A stretch of DNA of 64,000 bases, from positions 28,825,819 to 28,889,818 of the forward strand of contig NC_061868.1 in NCBI RefSeq assembly GCF_907164915.1. Reading direction: 5' to 3'. The notes beneath the pieces were generated by a model. The model was not told the DNA's origin and did not search any database. It saw nothing but the letters and a program-made list of their open reading frames with translations. Position 1 is the first letter of the stretch; each line of letters begins with the position of its first letter. Source of the stretch: Impatiens glandulifera (taxonomy: Eukaryota; Streptophyta; Magnoliopsida; Ericales; Balsaminaceae). The translations under genes and the position numbers were made by a program. This document shows positions 25,702-35,398 of the stretch, piece by piece.

Positions 25702-26260
25702 TACCTTAGATTGTAATCTTGAACAATTTTGGTTTATTTCAGATTAATCAGCTGCCTGATTGGGGTTTCACAGATCGATGGGCCAAATTGCTGAAGTAGC
25801 GACTTCTTGAGATTTATCCATGTTATTGTTTGATTTATGGTCGACAAAAATGATCTATTCCAAGTTTGAGCATCCCCTGAGAAATAAATAGGAGCGATCT
25901 CTACCTTAGTTGCATATTTGGTATGATTGATACTAAAAAATTGTTCTAAGAATATAATCCAGCCTAACGTCCACTCCGTCGAACATAGGGAAGTCCACTT
26001 TGGTTAGCCGCATCGGTGGTACACATTGTTGTTCTCTATGCTGACCTGCTCTCGACATTTCCGCCGATTGTTCAGGGTGGTCCGGACCTTCTTGCTTGGT
26101 TAGTACATGTTATTATTCTTCAATCGACCCAACTTTAGTTTAGATCCTTTCGTACCTCCTTAAGAGTCAGGGACACCGAGTCTACGAACATACGCAAGGA
26201 GTCGTTTTTTGTTTGATGTCGGGTTTTGACCATCGTAAGGACAGTGACTCTGATACCAAT

Positions 26261-26542
26261 TGATACAATAATCAGAAGAATATGAGAAGAGAAGATGACG
26301 TTTCATCGGAGAGATGAAGTGACTTGGATTTTTGATAGAAGGTCGATGATGTGGCCTAACAAAATAAGGGCCAATTTACAAAAGAAAAAAAGTATATGAT
26401 AGAAATGCAGAAAAGAAAAAAACAAAATAACCAAGTGGTTATTTAAAAAAAAAATAAAGTTGTTGACTTGATCTAAGATATTCCCATGCACCACATATAT
26501 CCTTCACATTCGATTTGATATTCTTAATTTTATTTTGTAACA
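26261..26542 (-). repeat. 5' LTR of the gypsy element
   Basis: 282 bp, TGTTACAAAAT to TTGTATCA on the minus strand, directly followed by the tRNA-iMet-type primer binding site (26258-26244). It is shorter than its partner LTR by one internal deletion. Confidence 0.8.
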
Positions 26543-27211
26543 AGTTATTTTTAATAAAAGAGATTCATCAAATTTTACTTACAAGAACGAATACGATCTT
26601 TCTAAATAAAACACTTTTTGAAATATAATTTTAAGTGAAACTCCGTCTATTCCTATAGAGCCTAGGAAGGAAGAAGACATGACAAACGAATAACAAAAGG
26701 GAAATCAACAAATTTCGAGTACTAAGAAACAACAAAAAGGTGAATTAATAGGTTCAAGAAATGGAAGAACTATGGCAAATTAATAGGTTTAAGAAATGGA
26801 AGAACCAAGCAGATGACAATGGCATCTGCGAAAATAGTCAAACTAAGTATTAATAAAACATAATAACATATTTAAAAAAATTATATTTAATAAATTTAAA
26901 TATGTAATGAATTATTTGAAAATTTATATTATAAAAAATATTTAATGAATCATTCAAAAATTTATACAAAAAGATTTTCAATTCACTCAATTCATCTCAC
27001 ATAATTCATACATTTTTTTTCAATATTTTTAAGTCTCCTTATATTTCTCTTATAAAAAAATGTATGATTATTCTATATTTTAAATCATAATTATTTTTAA
27101 TATACATTAAATTAATTTTTATTAAAACGATAAAATGAGAAATATTGAAAAAGAATAAAATGTGCCACCTAGACTAAACAAAAGTTGTCAGATCTACTGT
27201 TTCAACTCATG
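26543..27211. other. AT-rich spacer between gypsy and Mutator-like elements
   Basis: No gene is seen. A two-copy direct repeat with the core AATTAATAGGTT and AAGAAATGGAAGAAC lies at about 26743-26805. Confidence 0.5.
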
Positions 27212-27219
27212 TTCCAATG

Positions 27220-27348
27220 GGGAAATTTGATGGAATAACCCTCATAAGAGGGTTATTACCACATTTAGCAGGTGATTTATAATTTTTTTATTTTTGACCT
27301 TTTGCCAAGGCAAAAGGTCAGTTTTACCCTTTATTTAAAAAAAAAAAA
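27220..27348 (+). repeat. Left terminal inverted repeat of the MULE
   Basis: It matches the right end in inverted orientation from GGGAAATTTGATGG through AGGTGATTTATAA to CCCTTTATTT plus an A run, with few substitutions. It carries one extra self-complementary 18-bp insert at about 27300-27317. Confidence 0.9.
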
Positions 27349-27659
27349 TTGATTTTCATTCTCCCCCGTCGTTTCCCTTTCCCCACTTCTCCTTTCACTC
27401 CCTCTCTCTCGTTTCCAACTTCCCGAAGACGACTGATCAACCCCGAAAACAACGACGACGACGAAAATCCCCCGAAACATTGACGACGTCCTCTCCCTCG
27501 AACCCTCCCTCGAACCCCGACGAGCCCCGACGACAAACAAGAGCCCCCGACGAGAATCTCAACTCCAGAACGACGAAGGTGAGTTTATCTTCCCCGTTTC
27601 TATCCGTTTCTATCCTAGTTCTCCGTTTTATATCCATGCATGCTATAATGGATGAATGG

Positions 27660-27745
27660 TTTAGGGTATTGTTTAGGTTTAGGTATGAATTTAGGTTTAG
27701 GTAGGGTTTATTGTTTAGGTTTATTGTTTAGGTTTAGTTTTGGGT
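27660..27745 (+). repeat. Telomere-like TTTAGG repeats in the protease gene leader intron
   Basis: Repeats of GTTTAGGTTTAGG with short interruptions, resembling degenerate plant telomere motif or telo-box sequence, inside the likely 5' leader intron (27579-28042). Confidence 0.6.
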
Positions 27746-27804
27746 TTAAAATGCTTCTGTCGAAGGCTGTTGCAGGCTGTCGATGGCGACGATGCATTTT
27801 CGCA

Positions 27805-27975
27805 GCCGACAGTGCATCTGTCGCAGACGACGATGCATCTGTCGCAGACGACGATGCATCTGTCGCAGACGACGATGCATCTGTCGCAGACGACGATGCA
27901 TCTGTTGCAGGCAGAATTATTCTGCCTGCAACAGATGCATCGTCGTCTGCGACAGATGCACTGTCGTCTGCGACA
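27805..27975. repeat. Palindromic cluster 1 (GC-rich, about 21-bp unit)
   Basis: Four tandem near-identical 21-bp units with the core GATGCATCTGTCGCAGAC run from about 27811 to 27900. The array then folds back at a turn around 27905-27930 (CTGCCTGCA) and returns about 2.5 units in inverted orientation. It lies in the protease gene leader intron (likely donor at 27579, acceptor AG at 28041-28042). Confidence 0.9.
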
Positions 27976-29389
27976 TATGTCATATTTCCTTTAAATTAGT
28001 GGTATTTACTTTCATTATTCTGACTTATTGATTTTTTTGCAGATGGCACCAACCAAATGCAAAAAAAAAAACGGTAATTGAGAACTTTCCTGGACGTGTT
28101 TCATGGAAATCTACTTGCACCTACTTGTTAAAGACCAAGGACAAGTTTAATCACTTTGGTCTTATGGAAAGGGCTATGAAGAGTCAATTTCAGTATCTAT
28201 TGAAAGCCCCGACTGTCATTTTCTCAGGAACAATAATCCACCAGATGTTGATCAGGAAAAGCAGCTCCAGTTCGAAGGGAATAACTTTCTTAGTCAATGG
28301 TCAACAGCTTTATTGGGACATGAAGGAATATGCCTTGGTAACAGGCCTAAATTTTGGAAGATTTCCTGTGATTGAAAACTGGCACGCTGAAGAATGTCCA
28401 CCCCTAGTCCATAAATACTTTGGTGGCAAAACAGTTGTTAAAGTGACAGAAGTTCAAAGTGTTTTCCTCAACTGCTCTGAGAAGGAGGATGCATGGAAGC
28501 TTGGGCTCATCAACCTTATTTACCAGTGTCTCTTTGGATCTGATAATAGGAAGAGGGTATGTTTGAAGATCTTCAGCATGGTGAAGGATATGGAAATGTT
28601 CCTTCAATTTCCATGGGGAAAGGTGTCATTCAATTCAACTTTGAAGGGTATTGACAAGGACATGAAACATCTTCGACAGCTATATGTGGAGAAGAAGGAA
28701 ACTTGCAAGGGGAACTGTGATGTTGCTTATACTATTAATGGGTTCGCCATAGCCTTCCAAGTTTGGACATATTTGGTTATAAGACATTTGTCCCCAAATT
28801 TGCGGATATGATCGAGGAAAAACATACATGCCCAAGGATATTACTTTTTATAGCCTCCAGAAGCAACACCAACACTAGCCAAGAGGTATCCAATGCCCTT
28901 TTCAAATGCAATGTCTTTAACAAGATTCATGAGTCTGAGGAGGAGAAGACGAACTACTGTGGGGATGAATTTGAAGAAATGGGAGATTACATTTATGATG
29001 ATTTATTTGAGGTGGATGGTAGGAAGAGAAAGAATGAAGATGGTACTCCCAAACAAACGCTCAAGAGGAGAAAACCAATTAAAAGGACAACAATTAAGAG
29101 GACCGAGAAGTCATTTAGTGATGAATCTAGCGAAGACAACTCTCGGTCTACTACTCGTGAATCAAGCCATGTCCCTTCAGCAACGAATCCTCAAAAGAAA
29201 GAAGACAGTTCTCCTACTAGGCAAGACAAGTTTGATGACAAGTTTGACAATCCGGTGACTAAAGCCCAGAATGATGACAAGTTTGATGAGCTTACAAAGG
29301 ATGTGAAGGAGTTGACAAGGGATGTGAAGGAGCTGAAAACTGAAATGAAGGTAGTGAAAGAGGATCAACGGGTTATGTTCAATCACATA

Positions 29390-30480
29390 ATCCAATTATT
29401 GGGTGAAATAAAACAACAAAAGAATGATGTTGCTGCTGATGATGATTTAGTGGAGAAGGATTTGGAAATCAACAAAGATGTTGCTGATGAGAATGATGAT
29501 GTTGATGATCTGCTGAATGAAAAAGAAAATGCTGCTGATATGAATGATGTTGTTGATCGGTTGAATGAGAAAGAAGATGTTGCTGATGGGTTGGAGATGA
29601 TAAACAATGATCAGAATGATGTTGCCGATGGATTGGAGATGATAAACAATGATGATGTTGGGTTGGAGGATGCTGCTGTTGATGGTTTGGAGATGATAAA
29701 CAATGCTGCTGTTGTTGATGATGACAAAGATTCTGCTGTTGTTGATGGTTTGGAGATCAACAAAGAAGCTGTTGTTCATGAAAACAAAGATTATGTTGTT
29801 GTTGATGGTTTGGAGATCAACAAAGAAGCTGTTGTTGATGTTGATCAAAACAAAGATGCTTCTGCTGTTGATGGTTTAGAGATGAACAAAGAAGCTGTTG
29901 TTGATGATGATCAAAACAAAGATGCTGCTGCTGTTGATGGTTTAGAGATGAACAAAGAAGCTGCGGAGAATGAAAACAAAGATGATGCTGCTGTTGATGG
30001 TTTGGAGATCAACAAAGAAGCCGAGCAGAATGAAAACAAAGATGAAGAGGCTGTTGATGGTTTGGAGATCAACAAAGAAGCCGAGCAGAATGAAAACAAA
30101 GATGAAGAGGCTGTTGATGGTTTGGAGATCAACAAAGAAGCCGAGCAGAATGAAAACAAAGATGAAGAGGCTGTTGATGGTTTGGAGATCAACAAAGAAG
30201 CCGAGCAGAATGAAAACAAAGATGAAGAGGCTGCAGCAGTTGTTGATAAGAATGCTGAGTTGGGAAAGAAAGAATTGGCCACGAAGAAGAAGAGGAAGGT
30301 GGTTTTGGCCAAAAATAGGTTGCAGCAGTTGGGCAAGAAAAGGAAGATGAATGAAGAGGCTGACATGGGAAAGAAGAATGATGAAGAGGCTGACGTGGGA
30401 AAGAAGAATGATGAAGAGGCTGACTTGGGAAAAAAGAAGGATGAAGAGGCTGAGTTGGGAAAGAAGAAGGATGATGATGT
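29390..30480 (+). repeat. Acidic tandem repeats in the protease gene, including identical 60-bp units
   Basis: From 30001 a 60-bp unit is repeated identically at 30061 and 30121, with most of a fourth copy at 30181. It encodes DGLEINKEAEQNENKDEEAV. Degenerate relatives (GLEMINN, GLEINKEAVV) extend back to about 29580, and a second array encoding GKKNDEEAD lies at about 30360-30470. The antisense frames over this block are by-products of the repeat. Confidence 0.95.
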
Positions 30481-30809
30481 ATTGGTATTGACTCCAACAA
30501 GATTTCAGGGACAGAGTTTTCGGAGAAAGAAGAGGTCCACACAATTGGGGAACTACACAGATCCTAATGGAAAATCCTTTAAACTCATTGATCCAGTAAC
30601 TGTCAATCCTCTTTTAGATTATGATAGTGAACTGTTGGATGAGTTGAAACAATGGCTGAAGCTGGAGGATGAAGACAAGATAAATCTGGTTCTTTTCCAT
30701 GCTGGTCGAGAATTGTTTAACAGAATGTTGAGGCCTCAGAATTGGCTACATGATCACGTAAGTTTTTGTTGTTGAAACTGTTTTTTGGGTATTGTATTAA
30801 CAGCAGGTT

Positions 30810-30999
30810 AAAGAGAAATAGCAGGAATTGCATCTGTCGCATGCGACGGTGCATCTGTCGCAGGCGGGAAATGCATCTGGCGCATGCTACGGTGCATCTG
30901 TCACATGCGACAGATGCATCGTCGTCTACGACAGTTGCACCGTCGCCTGCGACAGATGCACTGTCGCCTACGACAGATGCAATTCCTGCTATTTCTTTT
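30810..30999. repeat. Palindromic cluster 2 in the protease intron
   Basis: An inverted repeat of the TGCATCTGTCGC family fills much of intron 30758-31062. Its outer arms match closely: AGAAATAGCAGGAATTGCAT (left, from about 30813) pairs with ATGCAATTCCTGCTATTTCT (right, ending about 30996). The whole intron could fold into one long hairpin. Inner units vary (GCATGCGACGG, GCAGGCGGGAA). Confidence 0.9.
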
Positions 31000-31844
31000 G
31001 ATGTTCTGTGCTTAATTCATTTGATGCTCTGTGCTTACTTCATTTTCTCGAATTTGTCGCAGGAGATAGATGCAGCATGTTACATTCTTAAAAAAAGGGT
31101 TGCCAATTTTCCCAAGACTTATCAACCGATGGATTTCTCAATATGTGACTGTAATGTCTCTACGAGGTTGTCGTTACGTTATTCAAAGTTCTCCAAAAAT
31201 CCACAAACATACCAATTCGACGATGACTTGATGGAATATTTCAGGGGTGATGAAGGAAAATTGATGACTTCTTGGATGATTGTAGATAAGGTATATTTCC
31301 CTATGAATCTGAATATGAAGCATTGGGTCCTTTGTGAGGTGCAACTACAAGATTGGTGCATCAATGTTTATGACTGCGAACAAGGATTTATAAAAAAGAA
31401 TCACTATGACAAGTTCATGAAACCACTATGTGAAATGATTCCATATATGTTTCTATTTGGAACGACCGAGTTTGACAGGATCAAGTATCCTAAGTTCAGT
31501 TTGGAAGGAATGTCATATGTTGTAATACCACACCCAAGAGTCCTCAAGTGCACGAAGAGTGGAGACTGTGGTCTTTTTACAATCATGTATTTGGAGTACC
31601 TTACTGCCAAATTGGATATATTAGCTATGACAACAGAAAACATGGTTTTTTGGAGACAAAAATGAGCAGTTAGGTTGTTCCACCATATAATAGACCCATA
31701 GAAAATGGACATAATTTAGCTATGTATATTTTTGAATGTAAACCATATGTATTTATTTTTGAATGTAATTTAGTTTGCTATTTTGAATTCACATGGATTA
31801 TATAATGTAGTATATATATAATTAAGCACAAAACATAAATGAAA

Positions 31845-31955
31845 TACATTTCCCGCATGCGACGGTGCATTTCCCGCCTGCGACAGATGCACCGTCGCCT
31901 GCGACAGATGCATTCCTGCATTCCTGCAATCAATCCTGCTATTTCTCTTTGACAA
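31845..31955. repeat. Palindromic cluster 3 in the convergent intergenic gap
   Basis: Units such as GCGACAGATGCACCGTCGC and GGTGCATTTCCCGC, ending with TCCTGCTATTTCTCTTTGA, the same flank that bounds cluster 2. It lies between the 3' ends of the two MULE genes (31665 and 32219). Confidence 0.85.
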
Positions 31956-31984
31956 CACAACATATGACAACACTTAAACAAATA

Positions 31985-32218
31985 ATCCAAACCCAATAAC
32001 ATTTTGATCAAAACCCAAAAACAGATGATCAAAACCCTACCCCAAAAACAGTTTGATCAAAACCCTACCCCAAAAATAGTTTGATCAAAACCCAAAAACA
32101 GATGATCAAAACCCTACCCCAAAAACATTTTGATCAAAACCCCAAAACAGTCTGATCAAAACCCTAAAACAGTTTGATGTACATACAAAAACGGTTTGAT
32201 CAAAACCCTAAAACAGTT
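31985..32218. repeat. Tandem repeat downstream of the transposase gene
   Basis: About nine imperfect units around GATCAAAACCCTACCCCAAA, with CCCTA and CCCAAAA words, 22-28 bp each. It lies directly beyond the transposase stop codon, in its likely 3' untranslated region. Confidence 0.85.
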
Positions 32219-32570
32219 TCATGCCAAAGATTGGGCACTTGATTGTGAAGGTTGTGTAGATTGGGCACTTGATTGTGAAGGTCTTGCAGTAGATGGTGCA
32301 GGCATCACTGCTGAGCATGTTGCTCTGTTATGACCTAGACCGCCACATGAGCCGCACCGTCTCCGTTCTTTACGAACCTCACCTTGTGATGATCTACGTT
32401 TTGTTGTTGGTCGTCCTTTCTTAATCTTCACGGGGGGTTTTAGGCAGACTCGTTTCTTGATATGTTCGGGAATGTCCCAAGCTTCATTATGTTGAAAAAC
32501 TGGATAACATGTCTCCGCATAAGCCATGCACCACGATTCAGTTGAGTAAAACCTGAAAAATTATACAGTG

Positions 32571-32658
32571 ATAACATAAATTCAACACAACATAAATTGA
32601 ACATAACATAAATTCAACATAACATAAATTCAACACAACATAAATTGAACATAACTTA
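32571..32658. repeat. Tandem repeat in the transposase intron
   Basis: Five imperfect copies of AACATAAATTCAACA fill most of the 126-bp intron between the SWIM exon and the knuckle exon. Confidence 0.9.
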
Positions 32659-34214
32659 TGGAACAAAAATTCTCTAACCTTGCGCACAACTCATATGGAA
32701 CCGATTTCCGGAAACGGGCAGCAGCCAGGGCATGCGTACAAGGAAGACCGGATACATCAAATACCCTACAAGTACAAGTTCGACCCTTGAAGTCAACATG
32801 AAAATCAAATTCACCGTCATGCACATGGAACTGAAATCGATTAAGTGGATAAACGCTGTGAATCTAGCATTTTCACCTTCCTCACGTAATAACTTTTCAT
32901 AATATGGAGATAAATGTTCGTTGTGGTTGGATGATTTTTCTAATCTATGATAAAACCAATCTTGTATTGTGAATCTTAAATAGTCAGCTAATGTTGTTAT
33001 GGGATATTTCCTAGCTTCTCTGCACTGACTATTAAAACTCTCAGCGTAATTACTTGTCATTTGATTGTATCGCGAACCGAGGAAAAAAGCACGACTCCAT
33101 CTCTCCACTCCAATTTGTTCCAAATATTGAGCAATCCTAGGGTCTTTAGTTCTGATCTTGTCAAAATGATTCTGAAACGTGGTCTCGGTGTATGCACGAG
33201 AAGCCAAATAAAACTCAACATGACAGTTATCAGTTTTAAATTTGGCCATTATATTCATTTTGATGTGGTATGTGCATGCACCGTGATGTGCTTCTGGAAA
33301 AATCGCGGACAAGGCGTTGGCAATACTTGGGTGTCTATCGGATATGAAGACGAGATCCGGGACTGATCCAATTGCCAACCTTAGTTGTTGCATGAAATAT
33401 GTCCAAGAGTTATTATTCTCTGAATCAACGACACCAAAAGCAACGGGATATAGTTGCTCGTTCGCATCCAATGCTATCGCAACCAGTAGTTGACCTCCAA
33501 CTTTATGCTTAAGGAAGCTGGCATCGATGCACAATACAGGACGACAACATCCTATGAAACCCCTAGAGACATGAACATATACCTGAAGTGTCCTTCCTCA
33601 TCCGTCTGGATGTCAATTATGGTACCTGGGTTCTTCTTCTGCAACATGAACAGGTAGGATGGCAATTCACCATAGGAATCCTCCACAGTTCCTCGCACCG
33701 CCATTAAGGCCTTTTCCCTTGACCTCCAAGCCTTATTATATGTCAAAGTTAACCCATAACTTGTATGCATGTCTTCCATTATTTTTTTAGGCATGTGGTC
33801 ATGGTGATGGTCCATGTATTTACGTTTGATACACTCCGCAATTACCCATGATGGTGCTTGCCTCACATTGTCTTGTCTCGTCAAAATTGAGCATGTGTGT
33901 TCTTTTACAAATTTTCTGATCTCAAACATCTCCGAAAATTTTCCTTTCATAGCACGCAATTTCCACTTGCAGTTCTCAGCCATACATTTTACAAACCAAA
34001 GATTTTTTGTTGACTTCACCACTTTAAGGACAAAGTGATTAGACATCGCATGTCTATGCAACCTCAATTGTATTTCTTTTTTGTTGTCAAAAAACGTACC
34101 CACTTCCAATGAATTTTCAATTAATGGAGCAGGAGTTTCGATCTCGAGTGGTTCATATGAGAAGTAGTGATTGGTTCCCTCAGTATGGCTGAATGTATTC
34201 CTAACATGGGAAGT

Positions 34215-34480
34215 GCTTGGTTGACTTGGGAAGACATTTTCCGGCTCAAAAACATCTTGCTCCTCGCATACATCTCTCTGCTCAAAAACATCTTGCTGCT
34301 CAAATATATCTCGCTGCTCAAACACATTCTTCTGCTCAGATACATCTTGTTGCCTTGGGAATACATCTTGTTGACTTGGGAATACATCTTGCTGCTCAAA
34401 TACGTCGCGCTGCTCACATACATCTCGATGCCTTGGTAAGATATCTTGCTGCTCAAATATGTCATTTTCTGGTCTTTCAC
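34215..34480 (-). repeat. Repeats encoding FEQQDVF-type units in the transposase N-terminus
   Basis: About a dozen 24-30-bp units encode variants of EQQDVFPSQ, EQRDVFEQQ and similar between the PB1-like and MuDR domains. This is likely a flexible, length-variable linker. Confidence 0.9.
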
Positions 34481-34904
34481 TTTGTTGAGTTGAAGGTATT
34501 GACTTCTCTACTAAGGAGACACATAGCGGGGCGCGATGATTGGGCAGTGAAGACGAGAGTTCTTGTAAATAGAACGCCACATCGCTATCTCCAATGATTG
34601 TTGCAGGAGGAGAATTGATCATTAACATATTATACTTTACCTTGAACACTAAGTCATATCTTAGTTTGTCCACACCAATAGAATTATAGACAATTGAAGC
34701 TAACTCTTCATATGTAGCATTTCGGGGTACATTCACACCACGACACGAACTTGAGACAAAAGAACTAACCCCACAATCATCAGTTTTCCAGTCTCCATCA
34801 AAGAGGAGAAAAACACCAACATTCATGTGATCTGCAATTGATAAAAATTCACAGAAGTCATTGACAGTGACCAGTCAGTGTTAATTGCAAGGAGGAAAAT
34901 GCAA

Positions 34905-35092
34905 GGAAAATACATCTGTCGCAGGCGACAGTGCATCTGTCGCAGGCGGGAAATGCATCTGTCGCAGGCGAGAAATGCATCTGGCGCATGCGACAGATGC
35001 ATTTCCCGCCTGCGACAGATGTATCGTCGTCTGCGACAGATACATCGTCGTCTGCGACAGATGCACTGTCGCCTTCGTCACCTTCGTCGGAT
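34905..35092. repeat. Palindromic cluster 4 in the transposase leader intron
   Basis: Units GCATCTGTCGCAGGCG and CAGATGCATTTCCCGCC form inverted arms around a centre near 34985, with ATACATC words at both ends. It lies in the likely leader intron (donor about 35201, acceptor about 34832 on the minus strand), mirroring cluster 1 in the protease gene. Confidence 0.9.
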
Positions 35093-35224
35093 GTATATTT
35101 CACTGTAAAACAAATCAGCCAAGCTCTAAAACCATTATTCCATGACCTAACCTACATCCTAGACTCTAACCGACAAAACCCTAAAACGACGAAGGTCTAA
35201 CCTGAATGTTGAAGACGTTCCAGT

Positions 35225-35312
35225 TTTGTTGATGAAGGACGTTGATGATGAAGGAAGGATCCGTTGATGATGAAGGAAGCGTTGATGATGAAGGAAAGTT
35301 GATGAAGGAAGG
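35225..35312. repeat. Short tandem repeat in the transposase leader
   Basis: Several copies of GTTGATGATGAAGGAAG with small length changes, between the right terminal repeat and the likely leader intron donor. Confidence 0.85.
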
Positions 35313-35398
35313 ACGGGGAAAGGACGGTTGGTGGAGAGGAGGGAAAGGGGAGAAGAATAGGGACACTTTAACTGAAAGGCGCACTACTGACATTTTAA

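Larger units (their letters stand above)
20322..26542 (-). mobile_element. Degenerate Ty3/gypsy retrotransposon with both LTRs
   Basis: Read on the minus strand: 5' LTR 26542-26261, primer binding site TGGTATCAGAGTCAC at 26258-26244, gag, protease, RT, RNase H, integrase, a polypurine-like tract (AGGAGAGGG, about 20760), then 3' LTR 20748-20322. Both LTRs begin TGTTACAAAAT and end TTGTATCA. Five-base flanks agttg (20317-20321) and agtta (26543-26547) match at 4 of 5, a plausible duplication. Stops and frameshifts occur throughout. A 1-kb element interrupts gag and a SINE tail lies near the 3' end. Confidence 0.85.
28043..31665 (+). pseudogene. DUF1985 / Ulp1-type (C48) cysteine protease gene of the MULE, frame-broken
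   Basis: A likely ATG at 28043 follows an intron acceptor. The first long coding block (about 28060-28800) resembles DUF1985, with KGITFLVNGQQLYWDMKEYA and LVTGLNFGRFP. An acidic, Lys/Glu-rich repeat region follows (29400-30480), then exon end 30757, intron 30758-31062 and a last exon 31063-31665. That exon holds an apparently intact catalytic set: His in MKHWVLCEV, Asp in VYDCEQ, Cys in SGDCGLFTIMYLEYL. Ulp1 enzymes cleave SUMO or similar conjugates; here it may act on host SUMO, as inferred for related MULEs. Two frame breaks are seen: the A11 run at 28061-28071 puts the ATG out of frame, and a shift near 28763-28800 separates DUF1985 from the rest. Total coding length would be about 1100 codons. 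Confidence 0.8.
32219..34826 (-). pseudogene. MuDR-type MULE transposase gene, frameshifted
   Basis: Start ATG at 34826, just after a leader-intron acceptor. Order: an N-terminal PB1-like segment; a Gln/Asp-rich repeat (about 34480-34220); a MuDR DNA-binding block (EVGTFFDNKKEIQLRLHRHA through the CxxNCKWKLRA-like part); the DDE core with CIDASFLKHKVGGQLLVAIA and FISDRHPSI, and TSNYAESFN; a SWIM zinc finger (CTCRVFDVSGLPCTHALAAA); an intron 32678-32553; and a last exon with a CCHC knuckle (CGSCGGLGHNRATC). Two breaks are visible: one at about 33552-33560, where GVS-stop is overlapped by RGFIGCCRP in another frame, and one near 32860. Domain order is complete, so the damage looks recent. Confidence 0.88.

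Noticed and set aside
27805..27975. Evenly spaced 21-bp repeats resembling a CRISPR array
   Set aside because: The units are contiguous, without unique spacers, fold back on themselves and lie inside a plant transposon intron.
27652..27999. Open frames encoding repeated ADDDASV or SSSATD
   Set aside because: They are open on both strands and in several frames only because the 21-bp unit length is a multiple of three; they lie in a leader intron.
29383..30544. Long antisense frames over the protease repeat region
   Set aside because: They are mirror by-products of the 60-bp repeats and codon bias of the acidic sense frame; no motif is present.
33546..33580. Tiny 20-base GT-AG intron at the transposase break
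   Set aside because: It is far below the size of any plant intron that could be spliced; a deletion explains the frame change better.
34167..34597. Plus-strand frames rich in LLKHILLL or AAQ over the transposase
   Set aside because: They are shadows of the repeated EQQDVF coding region on the minus strand.
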